A stretch of 64,000 nucleotides of DNA. Origin: Hyphomicrobium_A sp963817485 (GTDB taxonomy: Bacteria > Pseudomonadota > Alphaproteobacteria > Rhizobiales > Hyphomicrobiaceae). The position numbers and the translations under genes are program-made. Shown in pieces: positions 1 through 9,141 of the stretch (its first letter is position 1; every line of letters starts with the position of its first letter). The notes below the pieces were generated by a model. The model did not search any database. It was not told the DNA's origin and saw only the letters and a program-made list of their open reading frames with translations. Location of the stretch: NCBI GenBank assembly GCA_963817485.1, contig CAWFOR010000012.1:1-64000 (forward strand). Direction: 5' to 3'.

Positions 1-225
1 CTTCTCGCGTCCTCCTCGGCCCACAACGACACTTATGTGGGCCGAGTGTCATGCTGAATTCCTACTGTTCAATCTCGAGCCATACACAACGCTCACGACC
101 GCGATCGCGACCGTAGTTAAAGAATAAACCGCAATGCGACCATCCCGTTATTGCGGTAGCAGGCCTTCAAGTCTCCGAAGAGCGACTTTCTACCCATTGA
201 TGAAGTAGCAATCATTCAGGCGCCG
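1..225. other. no gene recognised
   Basis: No convincing coding frame, RNA or repeat is visible in this stretch. It probably holds the promoter region of the metallo-beta-lactamase-fold gene that follows, but I cannot point to promoter boxes. Confidence 0.4.
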
Positions 226-228
226 GTG

Positions 229-1210
229 ATGGCGGTTTTCACGCTTAACATCATGCTCTCTACGTCTCTCTGCGCCCCGCCGCGCCGCCCGCGCGTGCTG
301 CTCGCCACAATCGCTCTATGCCTCGCCTCGGCGGCCGCCGCCACGCCCGAGCCGCTCTCCGTCCAGGAGGTCGCGCCCGGCGTTTTCGTGCATCAGGGAC
401 GCTACGAGCTGTTCACGCCGCGCAACGAGGGCGACGTCTCCAACGCGAGCTTCATCGTCGGGCGTGACGGCGTCGCCGTGATCGATACCGGCGGCAGCCC
501 GCGCATCGGCGCGAAGTCTTCTCGCTGCCATCCGCGCGCGCACGCCGCTGCCGATCAAGTACGTCATCAACACCCACATGCATCCCGACCACGTGTTCGG
601 CAACGTCGCCTTCGAGGCGGAGAAGCCCACCTTCGTCGGGCATCACAAGCTCCCGCGCGCGCTCGCGGCCCGCGCCGAGCGCTATCTCGCGATCAACAAG
701 GAGCTGCTCGGGGACGAGGCCTTTGCGGGCGAGCGCATCATCGCGCCGACGCTGCTCGTCGACGAGAAGCTGGAACTCGATCTCGGCGATCGGACGCTCC
801 TGCTCGAGGCCCAGAAAACCGCTCACACCGACAACGACCTGACCGTGCTCGACAAGAAGACGGGCACGCTCTTTCTCGGCGATCTTCTGTTCGTCGAGCA
901 CGTGCCGGCGCTCGACGGATCGATCCGCGGCTGGCTCGCCCTGCTCGATCAGTTGAAACAGCGCACCGACATTGCCCGTGTCGTGCCGGGCCACGGCCCC
1001 GCGTCCGTGCCCTGGCCCGCGGCTATGGCGGCCGAGCAGCGCTACCTCGGCAGGATCGCTGACGACGTGCGCGCTCTGATAAAGCAGGGCAAGACCATCC
1101 AGGAGGCGATGGCGACGGCCGGACTGTCCGAAAAGGATGCGTGGCTGCTGTTCCCGGAGTATCATGCGCGTAACGTTTCGGCAGCGTTTGCCGAACTCGA
1201 ATGGGAATGA
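229..1210 (+). pseudogene. quinoprotein-associated MBL-fold hydrolase, frameshifted
   Basis: Metallo-beta-lactamase-fold protein of the kind found with PQQ-dependent dehydrogenases (quinoprotein relay zinc metallohydrolase, SoxH-like). The first frame gives a signal peptide and the N-terminal beta strands (VIDTGG). The rest, including the metal-binding HMHPDH motif at about 577-594 and the later VVPGHG motif, lies in another frame from about 512. Removing one T near 517 restores the expected KLLAAIRARTPLPIKY region, so this is a one-base insertion. If repaired, the protein would be about 326 residues, exported and zinc-dependent. Start choice is uncertain (GTG 226, ATG 229 or ATG 253); no strong ribosome binding site helps. 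It is followed 28 bases later by its usual partner, a SoxYZ-like carrier. No PQQ dehydrogenase is visible in the window. Confidence 0.8.
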
Positions 1211-1238
1211 CCGGAAGCCGGCACTCGGAGGAATCAGA

Positions 1239-2108
1239 ATGCACGTAGCGGTGAACCCCGGCAGACTTCTCCTCACGCTTGTCGCCGCGGCAGCGATGGC
1301 CTTCTCGAGCCTGCCCGCGCGCGCCGACGATCCCTGGCCCGACATCAAGCGCGACGTGTTCGACAATCGCGACATCGCCGAGGAGGACGGCACGATCTCG
1401 CTCGAAGCGCCCTACCGCGCCGAGGACGCCGCCGTCGTGCCCCTCACTATGCGCATCCCGGCGAGCATCGCGCGCGACGTCAAGACCCTGACGCTCATCA
1501 TCGAGAAGAACCCAGCTCCCGTCGCGGCGAGGTTCCACTTCGGCGAGGCCGCCGGGGCCGGCGAGCGCATGCTGTCGACGCGCGTGCGCATCGACATGTA
1601 CTCCAACGTCCGCGCCGTCATCGAGACGACCGACGGCAAGCTGCACATGACGACGAAATACGTGAAGGCTTCGGGGGGCTGCTCGGCCGCCGCCGGCAAG
1701 GACATGGACGAGGCGTTGGCCGCCATGGGCAAGATGCAGATCCGCACCTTCGAGCCGGCGACGCCGCCGACGAGCTCGCCCGACATGCGCCAGGCCCAAG
1801 TCATGATCCGGCATCCGAACTTCACGGGGATGCAGATGGATCAGCTCACCCGTGAGTTCACGCCCATGAAGATCGTGCAGGAGATCGAGGTCAAGCGCGG
1901 CGGCCAGCTCATATTCAGCGTGGAGGGCGGCATCTCGATTTCGGAAAACCCCAACTTCCGCTTCACCTTCGCCGCCGCGGGAAACGCCCCGATCGAGGTC
2001 ACCGCGAAGGACACGGACGGTCACACGTTCACGGGCACCTCGGCCGATCAAGCGCCCACGGATTCGGCGCGGCGTACAGGTCGAGCAGTCGCGCTAGGTG
2101 GTCGATAA
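1239..2108 (+). CDS. quinoprotein dehydrogenase-associated SoxYZ-like carrier
   Basis: Exported fused SoxY/SoxZ-like protein of about 289 residues. The ATG at 1239 follows a GGAGG at about 1228 and opens a signal peptide ending near ARA. The mature part begins DPWPDIKRDVF and carries the SoxY-like core (ISLEAPYRAEDAAVVP), then a GGCS motif near 1675-1686 resembling the cysteine swinging arm of SoxY, then a SoxZ-like C-terminal half (MIRHPNFTGMQMD, GGISISENPNF). In sulfur oxidation SoxYZ carries the substrate on that cysteine. In the fused family, found beside PQQ dehydrogenases, the substrate is not established. The last 20 or so residues after DTDGHTF look unlike the usual ending and may be altered by decay. 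Confidence 0.82.
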   Translation: MHVAVNPGRLLLTLVAAAAMAFSSLPARADDPWPDIKRDVFDNRDIAEEDGTISLEAPYRAEDAAVVPLTMRIPASIARDVKTLTLIIEKNPAPVAARFHFGEAAGAGERMLSTRVRIDMYSNVRAVIETTDGKLHMTTKYVKASGGCSAAAGKDMDEALAAMGKMQIRTFEPATPPTSSPDMRQAQVMIRHPNFTGMQMDQLTREFTPMKIVQEIEVKRGGQLIFSVEGGISISENPNFRFTFAAAGNAPIEVTAKDTDGHTFTGTSADQAPTDSARRTGRAVALGGR

Positions 2109-2640
2109 ATTCGAGTGCTGCTGCAGGCGAGCCGGCCGCGCGGGCGACACTTAGCGCCGCCCTGATCGGCGCGAGCTGTACGTTCTAGAGCATCGGCCCA
2201 TGACCGCAAATGCGGCCCGCTTCTCGGCGTCGCACTATGGGTTACCGGAGTCGCGCGGGAGATAAACGGATGAAGCACTCAGACAAAGTGGGGCATTTGG
2301 AAGAGGCGAGGCAGCAACGCCGGCTAGGAGGCATGGTCATTTATCCGGTTGCCAACCAACAGGGGGTGTGATGGGACACTTTCAGTTCCTGCAAGCTGCG
2401 GAGCCTGTGGCGCTTCAAAGGCCCGGCGCGGTGGAATGCGAGAAACGAGCTGCTCTATCCTCGGGAGCCGCCAGCCTTTCAGCTCACTAGAGCGAGCTAG
2501 GTTATTATGGGAATAACAAACTCAGCGCGGACGTCGAGTTTCCGGCCGAGTTTGACCCGGAGCTAACGTCGGCCCATTCGGGTCGCGTGAGTTTCAATGC
2601 GACTGGTTGACCATCATGGTTCCGTCACCTAACTTGTCGA
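2109..2640. other. intergenic, no gene recognised
   Basis: About 530 bases without a supportable gene. Short frames on either strand have no recognisable content. The only clear structure is the fluoride riboswitch at its right end. Confidence 0.4.
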
Positions 2641-2643
2641 AAT

Positions 2644-2695
2644 GGGGATGGAGTTCCCCTTTAACCGCCCGATGAGGGCTGATGACTCCTACCGC
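2644..2695 (+). promoter_or_regulatory. fluoride riboswitch (crcB motif) aptamer
   Basis: The stretch follows the crcB-motif consensus closely: P1/P2 strand GGGGATGGAGTTCCCC (2644-2659), TTTAACCGCC junction, a short GCCC/GGGC hairpin (2668-2679), then GCTGATGACTCCTAC, whose ACTCC pairs back to GGAGT as in known fluoride aptamers. Binding of fluoride stabilises this fold and switches on fluoride exporters or antiporters. The aptamer's last strand (2685-2695) can instead pair perfectly over 11 bases with 2705-2715, the expected competing anti-aptamer stem. The next gene is a CPA-type antiporter, a known fluoride-regulon gene type. Confidence 0.9.
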
Positions 2696-2718
2696 GCGAG
2701 TATGGCGGTAGGAGTGTG

Positions 2719-2748
2719 ATTGCCCGGCCGTCGCAAGGCGGCAATTTT
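2719..2748 (+). terminator. expression-platform terminator of the fluoride riboswitch
   Basis: ATTGCC at 2719-2724 pairs with GGCAAT at 2740-2745 and is followed by TTTT, giving a plausible intrinsic terminator between aptamer and gene. With the competing 2685-2695/2705-2715 stem it gives a transcription-level on/off switch. The stem interior is imperfect, so its strength is uncertain. Confidence 0.55.
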
Positions 2749-2813
2749 CATGTCCGCTCTCGCCAAATTCTGACTGCAGGCTTCACGCTGCCTGCCAGCG
2801 GGAGAATGTGCGC

Positions 2814-3632
2814 ATGGCAAACGTCTGGCTCGCCTCTGCGATCTGGATTGGGCTTGCACTGCTCGCCTCCATCATCTCGATCCGCGTTGCCGTTTCGGTC
2901 GCGCTCATAGAGATCATGGTTGGGGCTGTCGCGGGCGACGTGATCGGCCTCGAGATCACGCAGTGGGTGAACTTCCTCGCCGGGTTCGGGGCGATCATGC
3001 TGACGTTCTTGGCTGGCACCGAGATCGACAGCGATATCATCCGCAAGAAGCTCGGGCCCAGCGTCGGCATCGGTGTGGCGAGCTTTGCAGTGCCCTATGT
3101 TGGCGTGCTCCTGTGGGCGCACTATGTCGTGGGCTGGCCTTGGCCGCAGGCCCAGATCGCCGGCATCTCGCTCTCCACCACGTCGGTCGCCGTCGTCTAT
3201 GCGGTGATGGTCGAAACCGGCTTCAACAAGACCGAGCTTGGCAAGATCATTCTTGCCGCCTGCTTCATCACCGACCTCGGCACTGTGCTGGCGCTCGGCG
3301 TCGTCTTTGCCCACTTCGATGCATGGCTGGCGTTGTTTGGTGCGGCAACGGCCGTGGTACTCTGGATGCTTCCACGGTTTGCGCCTTGGTTTTTCGCTCA
3401 AGTGGGGCATCGTGTGAGTGAGCCTGAAACCAAGTTCGTCGCCCTCGTTCTCCTGGCGCTCGGCGGCTTGTCGCAAGTTGCCGGCAGCGAGGCGGTGTTG
3501 CCCGCCTACCTCGTGGGCATAGCGCTGGCTCCGGCATTCATGAAGGATGAGGAGTTGCCGCACCGCATGCGCATCATCGCCTTCACCATCCTCACGCCGT
3601 TCTACAGGTTCCGATGCGTGCTGATCGCTTGA
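2814..3632 (+). pseudogene. CPA-type Na+/H+ (fluoride-regulated) antiporter, 3' truncated
   Basis: Polytopic membrane protein of the monovalent cation:proton antiporter superfamily (Na+/H+ exchanger domain). The ATG at 2814 follows GGGAG at 2800-2804; a GTG at 2808 is in frame. About eight hydrophobic segments are visible, with conserved antiporter stretches (FLAGTEID, ISLSTTSVAVVYAVM, ITDLGTVLALG). Only about 272 residues remain against roughly 380-400 for the domain. The frame ends abruptly right after TILTPFY, in the middle of a conserved membrane segment, so the last helices are missing. A fluoride riboswitch sits directly upstream, so the ancestral role was probably fluoride resistance. 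The product is unlikely to work as it stands. Confidence 0.8.
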
Positions 3633-3765
3633 CCTGCGCGGCGATGAAATTCGGTCCGCTTCTCTGACAAGAGCTGCCATAGCGCGGACCAAGTTACCAC
3701 TTCTCAAACTGAACCAAACCAGAAATTCGGGCTCGAATGGTCGATGGAGGTCAGAAAGCGGTGCC

Positions 3766-4056
3766 AAGCGTGACATCGATGAGAAGCGCATCATCCTGCT
3801 GAGTGGATTCGAAAGAGAGCTTCGTGGCGCTCACAGTTCCGTTGCCATCACCGCCAAGGAAAAGCTCGAAGAAGCAGCCAAGCGCCACTCCGATGCGGTC
3901 GCCTTTGGCTACGTTTCCGGCGTTGGCTCCCTGCCGCTTAGCGCCAAGGAGGGCGCCATAGCGAACTACGCGCCCCACCGCGCCACGCGCTTTGACCTTG
4001 ATGGAACCGCCGTCGAAGTCCTGGATCGAGCCTATCGCATCAGCGATGTTCAATAG
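3766..4056 (+). pseudogene. possible 3' remnant of an unidentified gene
   Basis: Plus-strand frame ending at TAG 4054-4056 reads a protein-like stretch (KLEEAAKRHSDAVAFGYV, VEVLDRAYRISDVQ) with purine-rich first and GC-rich third codon positions. It has no usable start codon. It begins about 130 bases after the antiporter breaks off, so a deletion that fused two genes is plausible. An overlapping minus-strand frame (3751-4125) is the alternative. I do not recognise the family. Confidence 0.28.
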
Positions 4057-4073
4057 TTGCTCGACGGGCGGCG

Positions 4074-4904
4074 TCAGTCCTTGCACTTGAACGTCAGCGA
4101 GAAGTGCGGGACCTTGAGGCGGCAATTTCCACCGCCTGTCTCCCTCACTCCATAGCCGTTGCCGGGCCCGAGATCGCCGAGCTTGCTCAGCAGCGCGCCG
4201 ACGTTGGGGCTGCGCCCGGAATCGTCGGGGTCCTCCGCTGTTGCGACCTTAGGTTCGTCCGACCTGGGCAGCGCCGCAGTCCCGTTGGATGCCGGCGGGT
4301 TGTCCAGGGGCGCCGCACCAGACTCGACCTTGGGCGACGGCGCCACAGAAGGCACTGCCTCCGGCGCGGGGACGTCAAGGTTTGCGCGCTTCGAGGCTTC
4401 GCTCTTCGCCTGTGAATCGGCGCCGACCATCGATGTCGTATCGACTGGCTTGCCGGGACCGGTCGGATCGGCGGCCTTGGCGTCGACGGCATCGCACCGC
4501 TTAATGTCGGCCGGCGCCCGCGTCCAGATCATCGAGCGGGAAAAGAATTTGGTCCCGGCATAGCCTTTCACGCGCAGCCGGTTGTCATCGAGCGGCTTCA
4601 GCTCGACATCATACTTCCTGCCCTTGTCGGGGTCGTAAATCCAGCCATCGTCCCACAGGCCGCTGCCCTGCGGCGCCACATCACCGATGATCTGCTTGCC
4701 GCAGCCCTTCTTGTTTTCGGCTTCATCGCGCGCCCAAACTACGTGGCCGCACAGGTTGGTGCCGCAATCCTTGATCTCGACGCCACCACGCCCCTGCTCA
4801 TCAATCCACACACCGCGCGGATCGGAAGCGGACCATGCCGGTCCTGCAACGATCAAGCTCGCGCCCATCAAAGCGGGCATCAGAATAGTCGTATTGACAC
4901 GCAT
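4074..4904 (-). CDS. DUF2147 secreted protein
   Basis: Exported protein of 276 residues. A signal peptide ends near AWSAS, followed by the DUF2147 domain (DPRGVWIDEQGRGGVEI, CGTNLCGHVVW, GWIYDPDKGRKYD, RLRVKGYAG), which in this family folds as a small beta-barrel. Two cysteines in CGTNLC and later ones could form disulfides. Residues 140-240 are a low-complexity Pro/Ala/Ser-rich tail, longer than in most members, ending in a short conserved-looking segment (NCRLKVPHFSLTFKCKD). The biochemical function of the family is unknown. It is transcribed away from the ankyrin gene and appears monocistronic. Confidence 0.8.
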   Translation of the reverse strand: MRVNTTILMPALMGASLIVAGPAWSASDPRGVWIDEQGRGGVEIKDCGTNLCGHVVWARDEAENKKGCGKQIIGDVAPQGSGLWDDGWIYDPDKGRKYDVELKPLDDNRLRVKGYAGTKFFSRSMIWTRAPADIKRCDAVDAKAADPTGPGKPVDTTSMVGADSQAKSEASKRANLDVPAPEAVPSVAPSPKVESGAAPLDNPPASNGTAALPRSDEPKVATAEDPDDSGRSPNVGALLSKLGDLGPGNGYGVRETGGGNCRLKVPHFSLTFKCKD

Positions 4905-5174
4905 GACTGCCTCCTTATCGCACGAGCGTAAGGTGAGAGTGCTCCAGGACTAAAAGCCCGGCTTGTGCAGGCCTTTTCGTGCCAGCCAGTTGGCCGAACA
5001 AGCAACCTCAGGATGTGCAATGGACCAAAGGAGCCCGATTAGCCGCAATTCTTAGCGGCTGCCTACAACCGGAGTGTGCGGCGCCATGAAGCACCCGGAC
5101 GGAGTCCTGACCGCCGCCGGAGCACAGCCGTGCTTCTTCGGGAGTTTCCGAGGCGCCGCTCAATCCCTCGGAAG
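4905..5174. other. intergenic region
   Basis: Contains the upstream region of the DUF2147 gene and the 3' flank of the ankyrin gene. A weak AAAAGCC...GGCCTTTT hairpin at about 4952-4977 is the only structure noticed. Confidence 0.35.
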
Positions 5175-6692
5175 TTAACGTAAGATCGCTTGGATTTCCG
5201 TGTGGCCGGCAGCTGCGGCAACATCGGCAGCTCTTTCGCGTCGCTTATTGCGCAAACTGCGATCGGCGCCAGCCTGAAGCAGCATCTCTACGACTTTTCG
5301 GTTGCCGGCTTGAGCGGCTAGCATAAGGGCAGAAAACCCAAGCTTATTGCGGTCGTTGACGCGTGCGCCTGCCGCAATAAGAGCTCCAACGATTTTGGGA
5401 TCGCTGCCCAGCGCGGCAAGCATCAGCGGGCTATTGCCTAGTACCGTTGCGTGGTTGACGTCCGCCTTCTTCTCGACGAGTAAACCAGCCAATTCGACGT
5501 GCCCACGCTCGAGTGCTTTAAGAAGCGGCGTTGCACCGTCGGCGTCCTCCGTATCGAGAATGGCACCATGGTCAATCAAGAGACGGCCTGCCTCCAGATT
5601 GCCCTGGTCAGCTGCATAAGCGAGCGCTGTTTTTTTTTCCGAACCCTGCGTTTCAATGCCTGCGCCCCCGTCGAGTAGTGCTGCGACGACCGGGGTGCCA
5701 CACTGGCGCGCTGCCAGCATGAGTGCCGATTCGTCCTGAGATGTCTTTTCCTCGACCGAGCTTCCGGATGTCAGCAACGCGCGGAGAGGCTCACTCCTGC
5801 AATGCTTGGCTGCATGAATCGCAGCCGTCGCACCCATCTTGTCCTTGAGCCGCTGATCGGCGCCCTTTGCGATAAGCAGCCGAACGATGCTTTCCCGACC
5901 TTCGTCTGACGCTCGCATCAGGGCTGTCTCGCCTGAAGAATTGACGGCATTGACTTGAGCGCCGCCTCCGAGGAGTAGCGACACAACCGTCTCGTGTCCC
6001 GCTGCTGAGGCGAGCACCAAGGCCGAACCGGCCTCAGGGTCGACATGATTTACGTCGGAGCCGGCGGCCAAAAGCGCACGAACAACTTCCTCCTGCCCCC
6101 GCCATGCCGCGTCCATGAGCGCCGGCCAGCCATTACGGCGGCTTTTCTCCGCCTCGTCTCTAGTTACGCGTTGAGGAGCAGCGTTGACTATCGTGGCACG
6201 CCAACCATTACTTGGAGCCATTGAAGGGGGGGGCACGGCCCTGCCGCTCTCGATGCTTTCTAAGAAGCGGCCGGCCTGCTGAGAGCCGCCCGCGGCCGCT
6301 TTCTCAAGCCATTTTTTGGCCTCCCCTTCGTTGCGCGGCGTGCCTCGACCTTGCAGATAGAAACTGCCGAGCTGCGCTTGAGCCTCAACGTGGCCGTTGA
6401 CAGCCGCTTGGCGCATCCATTCGAACGCGGCGGCGTCATTCGGCGCAACTCCACGGCCTATGCGATAGAGCGCAGCAAGGCGGAATTGGGCTTCTGCGTT
6501 TCCCGCCTTTGCTGCGAACGTGAGCTCTCGCAGGGCGCTCTCGACATCGCCCACTCGCAGCGCGGCCTCCGCATTGCGCTCCGCCGTCTCGACGTCCCCT
6601 GCCGGTGCCTGGCTTGGCAGCCATAGGCCGGCGGCGACGAGAAGCATGAAACGCGCCGGGACATGCAGTATACGTCGTTCATCGCGTGCCAT
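5175..6692 (-). CDS. Sel1-like and ankyrin repeat exported protein
   Basis: Protein of 505 residues with an N-terminal hydrophobic segment (residues about 12-32, ending SQAPAGD) that looks like a signal peptide. Residues about 45-150 form two to three Sel1/TPR-like helical repeats (NAEAQFRLAALYRIGRGV, HVEAQAQLGSFYLQGRG). Residues about 180-505 form about nine ankyrin repeats (typical GETALMRASDEGRESIVRLLI). Both repeat types make protein-binding surfaces, so a periplasmic scaffold role is likely, with partner unknown. Its start overlaps the end of the flavin/4Fe-4S oxidoreductase gene by 14 bases, so the two are probably co-transcribed as part of the cytochrome locus. Confidence 0.8.
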   Translation of the reverse strand: MARDERRILHVPARFMLLVAAGLWLPSQAPAGDVETAERNAEAALRVGDVESALRELTFAAKAGNAEAQFRLAALYRIGRGVAPNDAAAFEWMRQAAVNGHVEAQAQLGSFYLQGRGTPRNEGEAKKWLEKAAAGGSQQAGRFLESIESGRAVPPPSMAPSNGWRATIVNAAPQRVTRDEAEKSRRNGWPALMDAAWRGQEEVVRALLAAGSDVNHVDPEAGSALVLASAAGHETVVSLLLGGGAQVNAVNSSGETALMRASDEGRESIVRLLIAKGADQRLKDKMGATAAIHAAKHCRSEPLRALLTSGSSVEEKTSQDESALMLAARQCGTPVVAALLDGGAGIETQGSEKKTALAYAADQGNLEAGRLLIDHGAILDTEDADGATPLLKALERGHVELAGLLVEKKADVNHATVLGNSPLMLAALGSDPKIVGALIAAGARVNDRNKLGFSALMLAAQAGNRKVVEMLLQAGADRSLRNKRRERAADVAAAAGHTEIQAILR

Positions 6693-8044
6693 ATTTCGTC
6701 TCCACCTCGATGCCGATATTCTTTAGGAAAGGGGTGGGAAGGATTCCGCCAGCGCAGACGATGAGCGCGTCGTTGCGCATCCGGATGTTTTGACCGTTTT
6801 TCTCGATCTCCACGAAACCGACAGAGATACGCCTCACGTTAGCGCCAAGCATGAGCTCGACATCGCCCTTCGCCACGGCAGCATCGATCGCTTTGCGGTT
6901 TTTGGGCTTGGCGCGCGCGAACCCGTCTCCGCGGTAGGAGAGCGTCACCTTCGTGCGGGGCTCCCCGGCAACCGCGACTGCCGCCTCAAGCGCGCTATCG
7001 CCGCCCCCGACCACGAGCACGTTCTTGCCGCGGTACTGAGCGGGATCGGAAAGGCGGTAGACGACGTGCTGCAGCTCTTCTCCTGGAACGCCAAGGCGAC
7101 GCGGCGTGCCGCGACGACCAATTGCTAGCAGAACAGAGCGCGCTCGATAGACCCCCCGATGCGTCGCGATTTCGAACCCGTCACCGCTTCGGGTGATCCC
7201 TTCGACGCGCTCTTCAAAGTTAATCTTGAGCCGCGTCCGACGAACCACGTCTTGCCAGAAATCGAGCAGTTTCTCTTTGCTTGTTTCACGAAATTTGACT
7301 TGTCCGATGAGCGCCAGTTTGGCGGGAGCCGTCATGACAAGCTTTCCGCGAGGAAAATGCGCCACCGTGCCGCCAAGGCTGTCCTGCTCGAGCGTCACGA
7401 AGTTCAGCTGACTTTCGAGCGCCGCAAGACTTGCAGAAAGACCTGCCGGTCCCGCGCCAACAATGACGAGATCCAGACGATCATGCCGACCGTGCCCAGC
7501 GAGCTTGCGGATCGAGTTCTACCGCCTGGCGTCCCTGTTCGATGGCATTGCGAATGAGCCCCATGCCACCGAGCTCACCCGCGATGAAGAGACCCGGAAT
7601 GTTCGTCTCAAAGTTCGGTTTGACGTGTGGAATATCGACGCCGCGTTTCTCGGTCCCGAAAACGAGCGTGATGGCCCCAAATGGACACGCGGCGTGACAG
7701 GCGCCGTGTCCGATGCACGATGACGGCTCCACGAGCGTGGGATTGCCATTGATGAAGCCAATAACATCGCCTTCGGGGCACGCCTTAACGCAGGCGCCAC
7801 ACTGAAGGCAGAGAGCAGGATCGAAAACCGGGTGCAGCGATGCAGGCTGGGACAACCCCGCTGCGACGGCCGCATCCCGCATCGCGAGACTTCGCCGGTT
7901 GGTGCGGCGCAAGACCCAGCCGTACGCGACGAAAACTGTTGCCAGCATCAAGGCGTAAACAAATAGGCTTTCTGTCAGCAGCTCCCCCTTGTCGAAAGCG
8001 CAATCGCAAGCGCGATTGCCCGCGCGCCCACTCAACAGCGCCAA
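6679..8044 (-). pseudogene. 4Fe-4S / FAD-NAD(P) oxidoreductase, frameshifted
   Basis: Two frames together encode one membrane-anchored redox protein. The first (8044-7481) has one transmembrane segment (SLFVYALMLATVFVAYGWV) and a ferredoxin-like 2x4Fe-4S domain (CLQCGACVKACPEG and CIGHGACHAACPFG). It runs into a segment typical of thioredoxin-reductase-like flavoproteins (IPGLFIAGELGGMG) and then stops. The second frame continues with the FAD-binding VIVGAGPAG, the NAD(P)-binding VVGGGDSALEAA and a C-terminal GGILPTPFL. A one-base correction within 7511-7522 joins them (GRQAVE then IRKLAGHGRHDRLDLVIVGAGPAG). It would pass electrons between NAD(P)H or a quinone-linked donor and the iron-sulfur clusters. 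It sits between CcmI and the ankyrin gene, divergent from the multiheme cytochromes. Confidence 0.78.
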
Positions 8045-8097
8045 TGAACTACGCGGCGCCTCTCCCTATCTCCGGCACCTGGGACCGAACACTGCAA

Positions 8098-9141
8098 TCA
8101 ATCCTGACCGAGCCCCAGCTCCTTCGCCACTTCGGTGATTTTTGCGCGAGGTTCCGGCTCTGATGCGAAGACGTCTAGGGCCTGGCCCAAGGCTTTGATC
8201 GCAAGGTCACGCTCGCCAAGAACTATGCGCGATCGTACTAATTTGACCCAGCCTTCGACGTCGTGTGGTGACGAATTGAGCCTTGCCGCCAGCCCATCGA
8301 CCATGGAACGGATGATCGCCTGCTGATCGGCAGGCATTGTGGTGACGGTCTTGCTTTCATCATCCCGAGACGCTGCCGCAACGGCCTCTACCCTGGCCGG
8401 AACCCCCTCGCTTTCCTTTGTGCTGGCAGAGGAAGTGCTCGCAATTTCATTGTCATTGACATCGACCTTCTTCTTAGCTTCCTCGTAAGCCAACTTGAGC
8501 TCCGTCGACTTAGGGTCAACTTCAATCGCGCGCGCATAAGCCGCGACGGCCTCTGGGTAGCGCCTGGTATTAGAATAAGACCAGCCCAGCATTCGCCAGC
8601 CGTCCCGATTTTTGGGCTCCTTCTCCAGCCGACTTTTGAGCCGCTCGATCATGGTATCGACGTCCGCCAGCGTCGATTGGTCGTTCGAAACGGCTTGAGG
8701 GGGTAATGCAGGCACCATTTCGGAATAGGCTCGAAGGTTTTCAACCTCCGAGTTCGACATATCCGGAGCCTGGGCCATCACTTTGCCGGGCTCCTTATCA
8801 TCATAGTTCGCTGCGAGGAACGCGAGCGCCAAAGCCCCTGCCATGATCAAAGCAGCCGTATGGCGATTCAATCTACGGAGGCTGGTCAGGCCGGAGCTCT
8901 CAGCATCCATTAAACGTTGCTCGAGCAGCTTGCAGCGCGCCTTTTTCGCTTCAGCGTTGCTCAGCTCACCGCGCCTTCGCTTTCCGTCGATCTCGGCGAG
9001 CAGTTGAATGATCGAGTTTGCCTCGGTAGCAGCACGCGCACTTCGGGAGCTGTGCGCAAACTTTTGCGAGTGCGCAAAAAGCAGCACTGCCGCAAGAGCA
9101 GCAGTCGCCACGAGGTACCAAACCACTATCGATGACAGCAT
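8098..9141 (-). CDS. ccmI: cytochrome c biogenesis protein CcmI
   Basis: Protein of 347 residues with the CcmI/CycH layout: N-terminal membrane segment (residues 4-23), a cytoplasmic leucine-zipper-like loop (about 35-75), a second membrane segment (about 92-110), then a periplasmic TPR region (GWRMLGWSYSNTRRYPEAV, DVEGWVKLVRSRIVLGERDLA). In the Ccm system CcmI presents apocytochrome c to the CcmF/H heme lyase in the periplasm. Here it stands at the head of the divergent arm of a multiheme cytochrome cluster, apart from ccmE, ccmG and ccmH. It may therefore be a dedicated paralogue for the unusual multiheme substrates (inference). Confidence 0.85.
   Translation of the reverse strand: MLSSIVVWYLVATAALAAVLLFAHSQKFAHSSRSARAATEANSIIQLLAEIDGKRRRGELSNAEAKKARCKLLEQRLMDAESSGLTSLRRLNRHTAALIMAGALALAFLAANYDDKEPGKVMAQAPDMSNSEVENLRAYSEMVPALPPQAVSNDQSTLADVDTMIERLKSRLEKEPKNRDGWRMLGWSYSNTRRYPEAVAAYARAIEVDPKSTELKLAYEEAKKKVDVNDNEIASTSSASTKESEGVPARVEAVAAASRDDESKTVTTMPADQQAIIRSMVDGLAARLNSSPHDVEGWVKLVRSRIVLGERDLAIKALGQALDVFASEPEPRAKITEVAKELGLGQD

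Noticed and set aside
2748..3794. Minus-strand frame of 348 codons
   Set aside because: Antisense to the riboswitch and antiporter; composition is charged and repetitive as in GC-rich shadow frames.
3751..4125. Minus-strand frame of 124 codons
   Set aside because: The plus strand over most of the same stretch shows better codon-position bias, and the frame overlaps the DUF2147 gene by 52 bases; I kept only a low-confidence plus-strand remnant.
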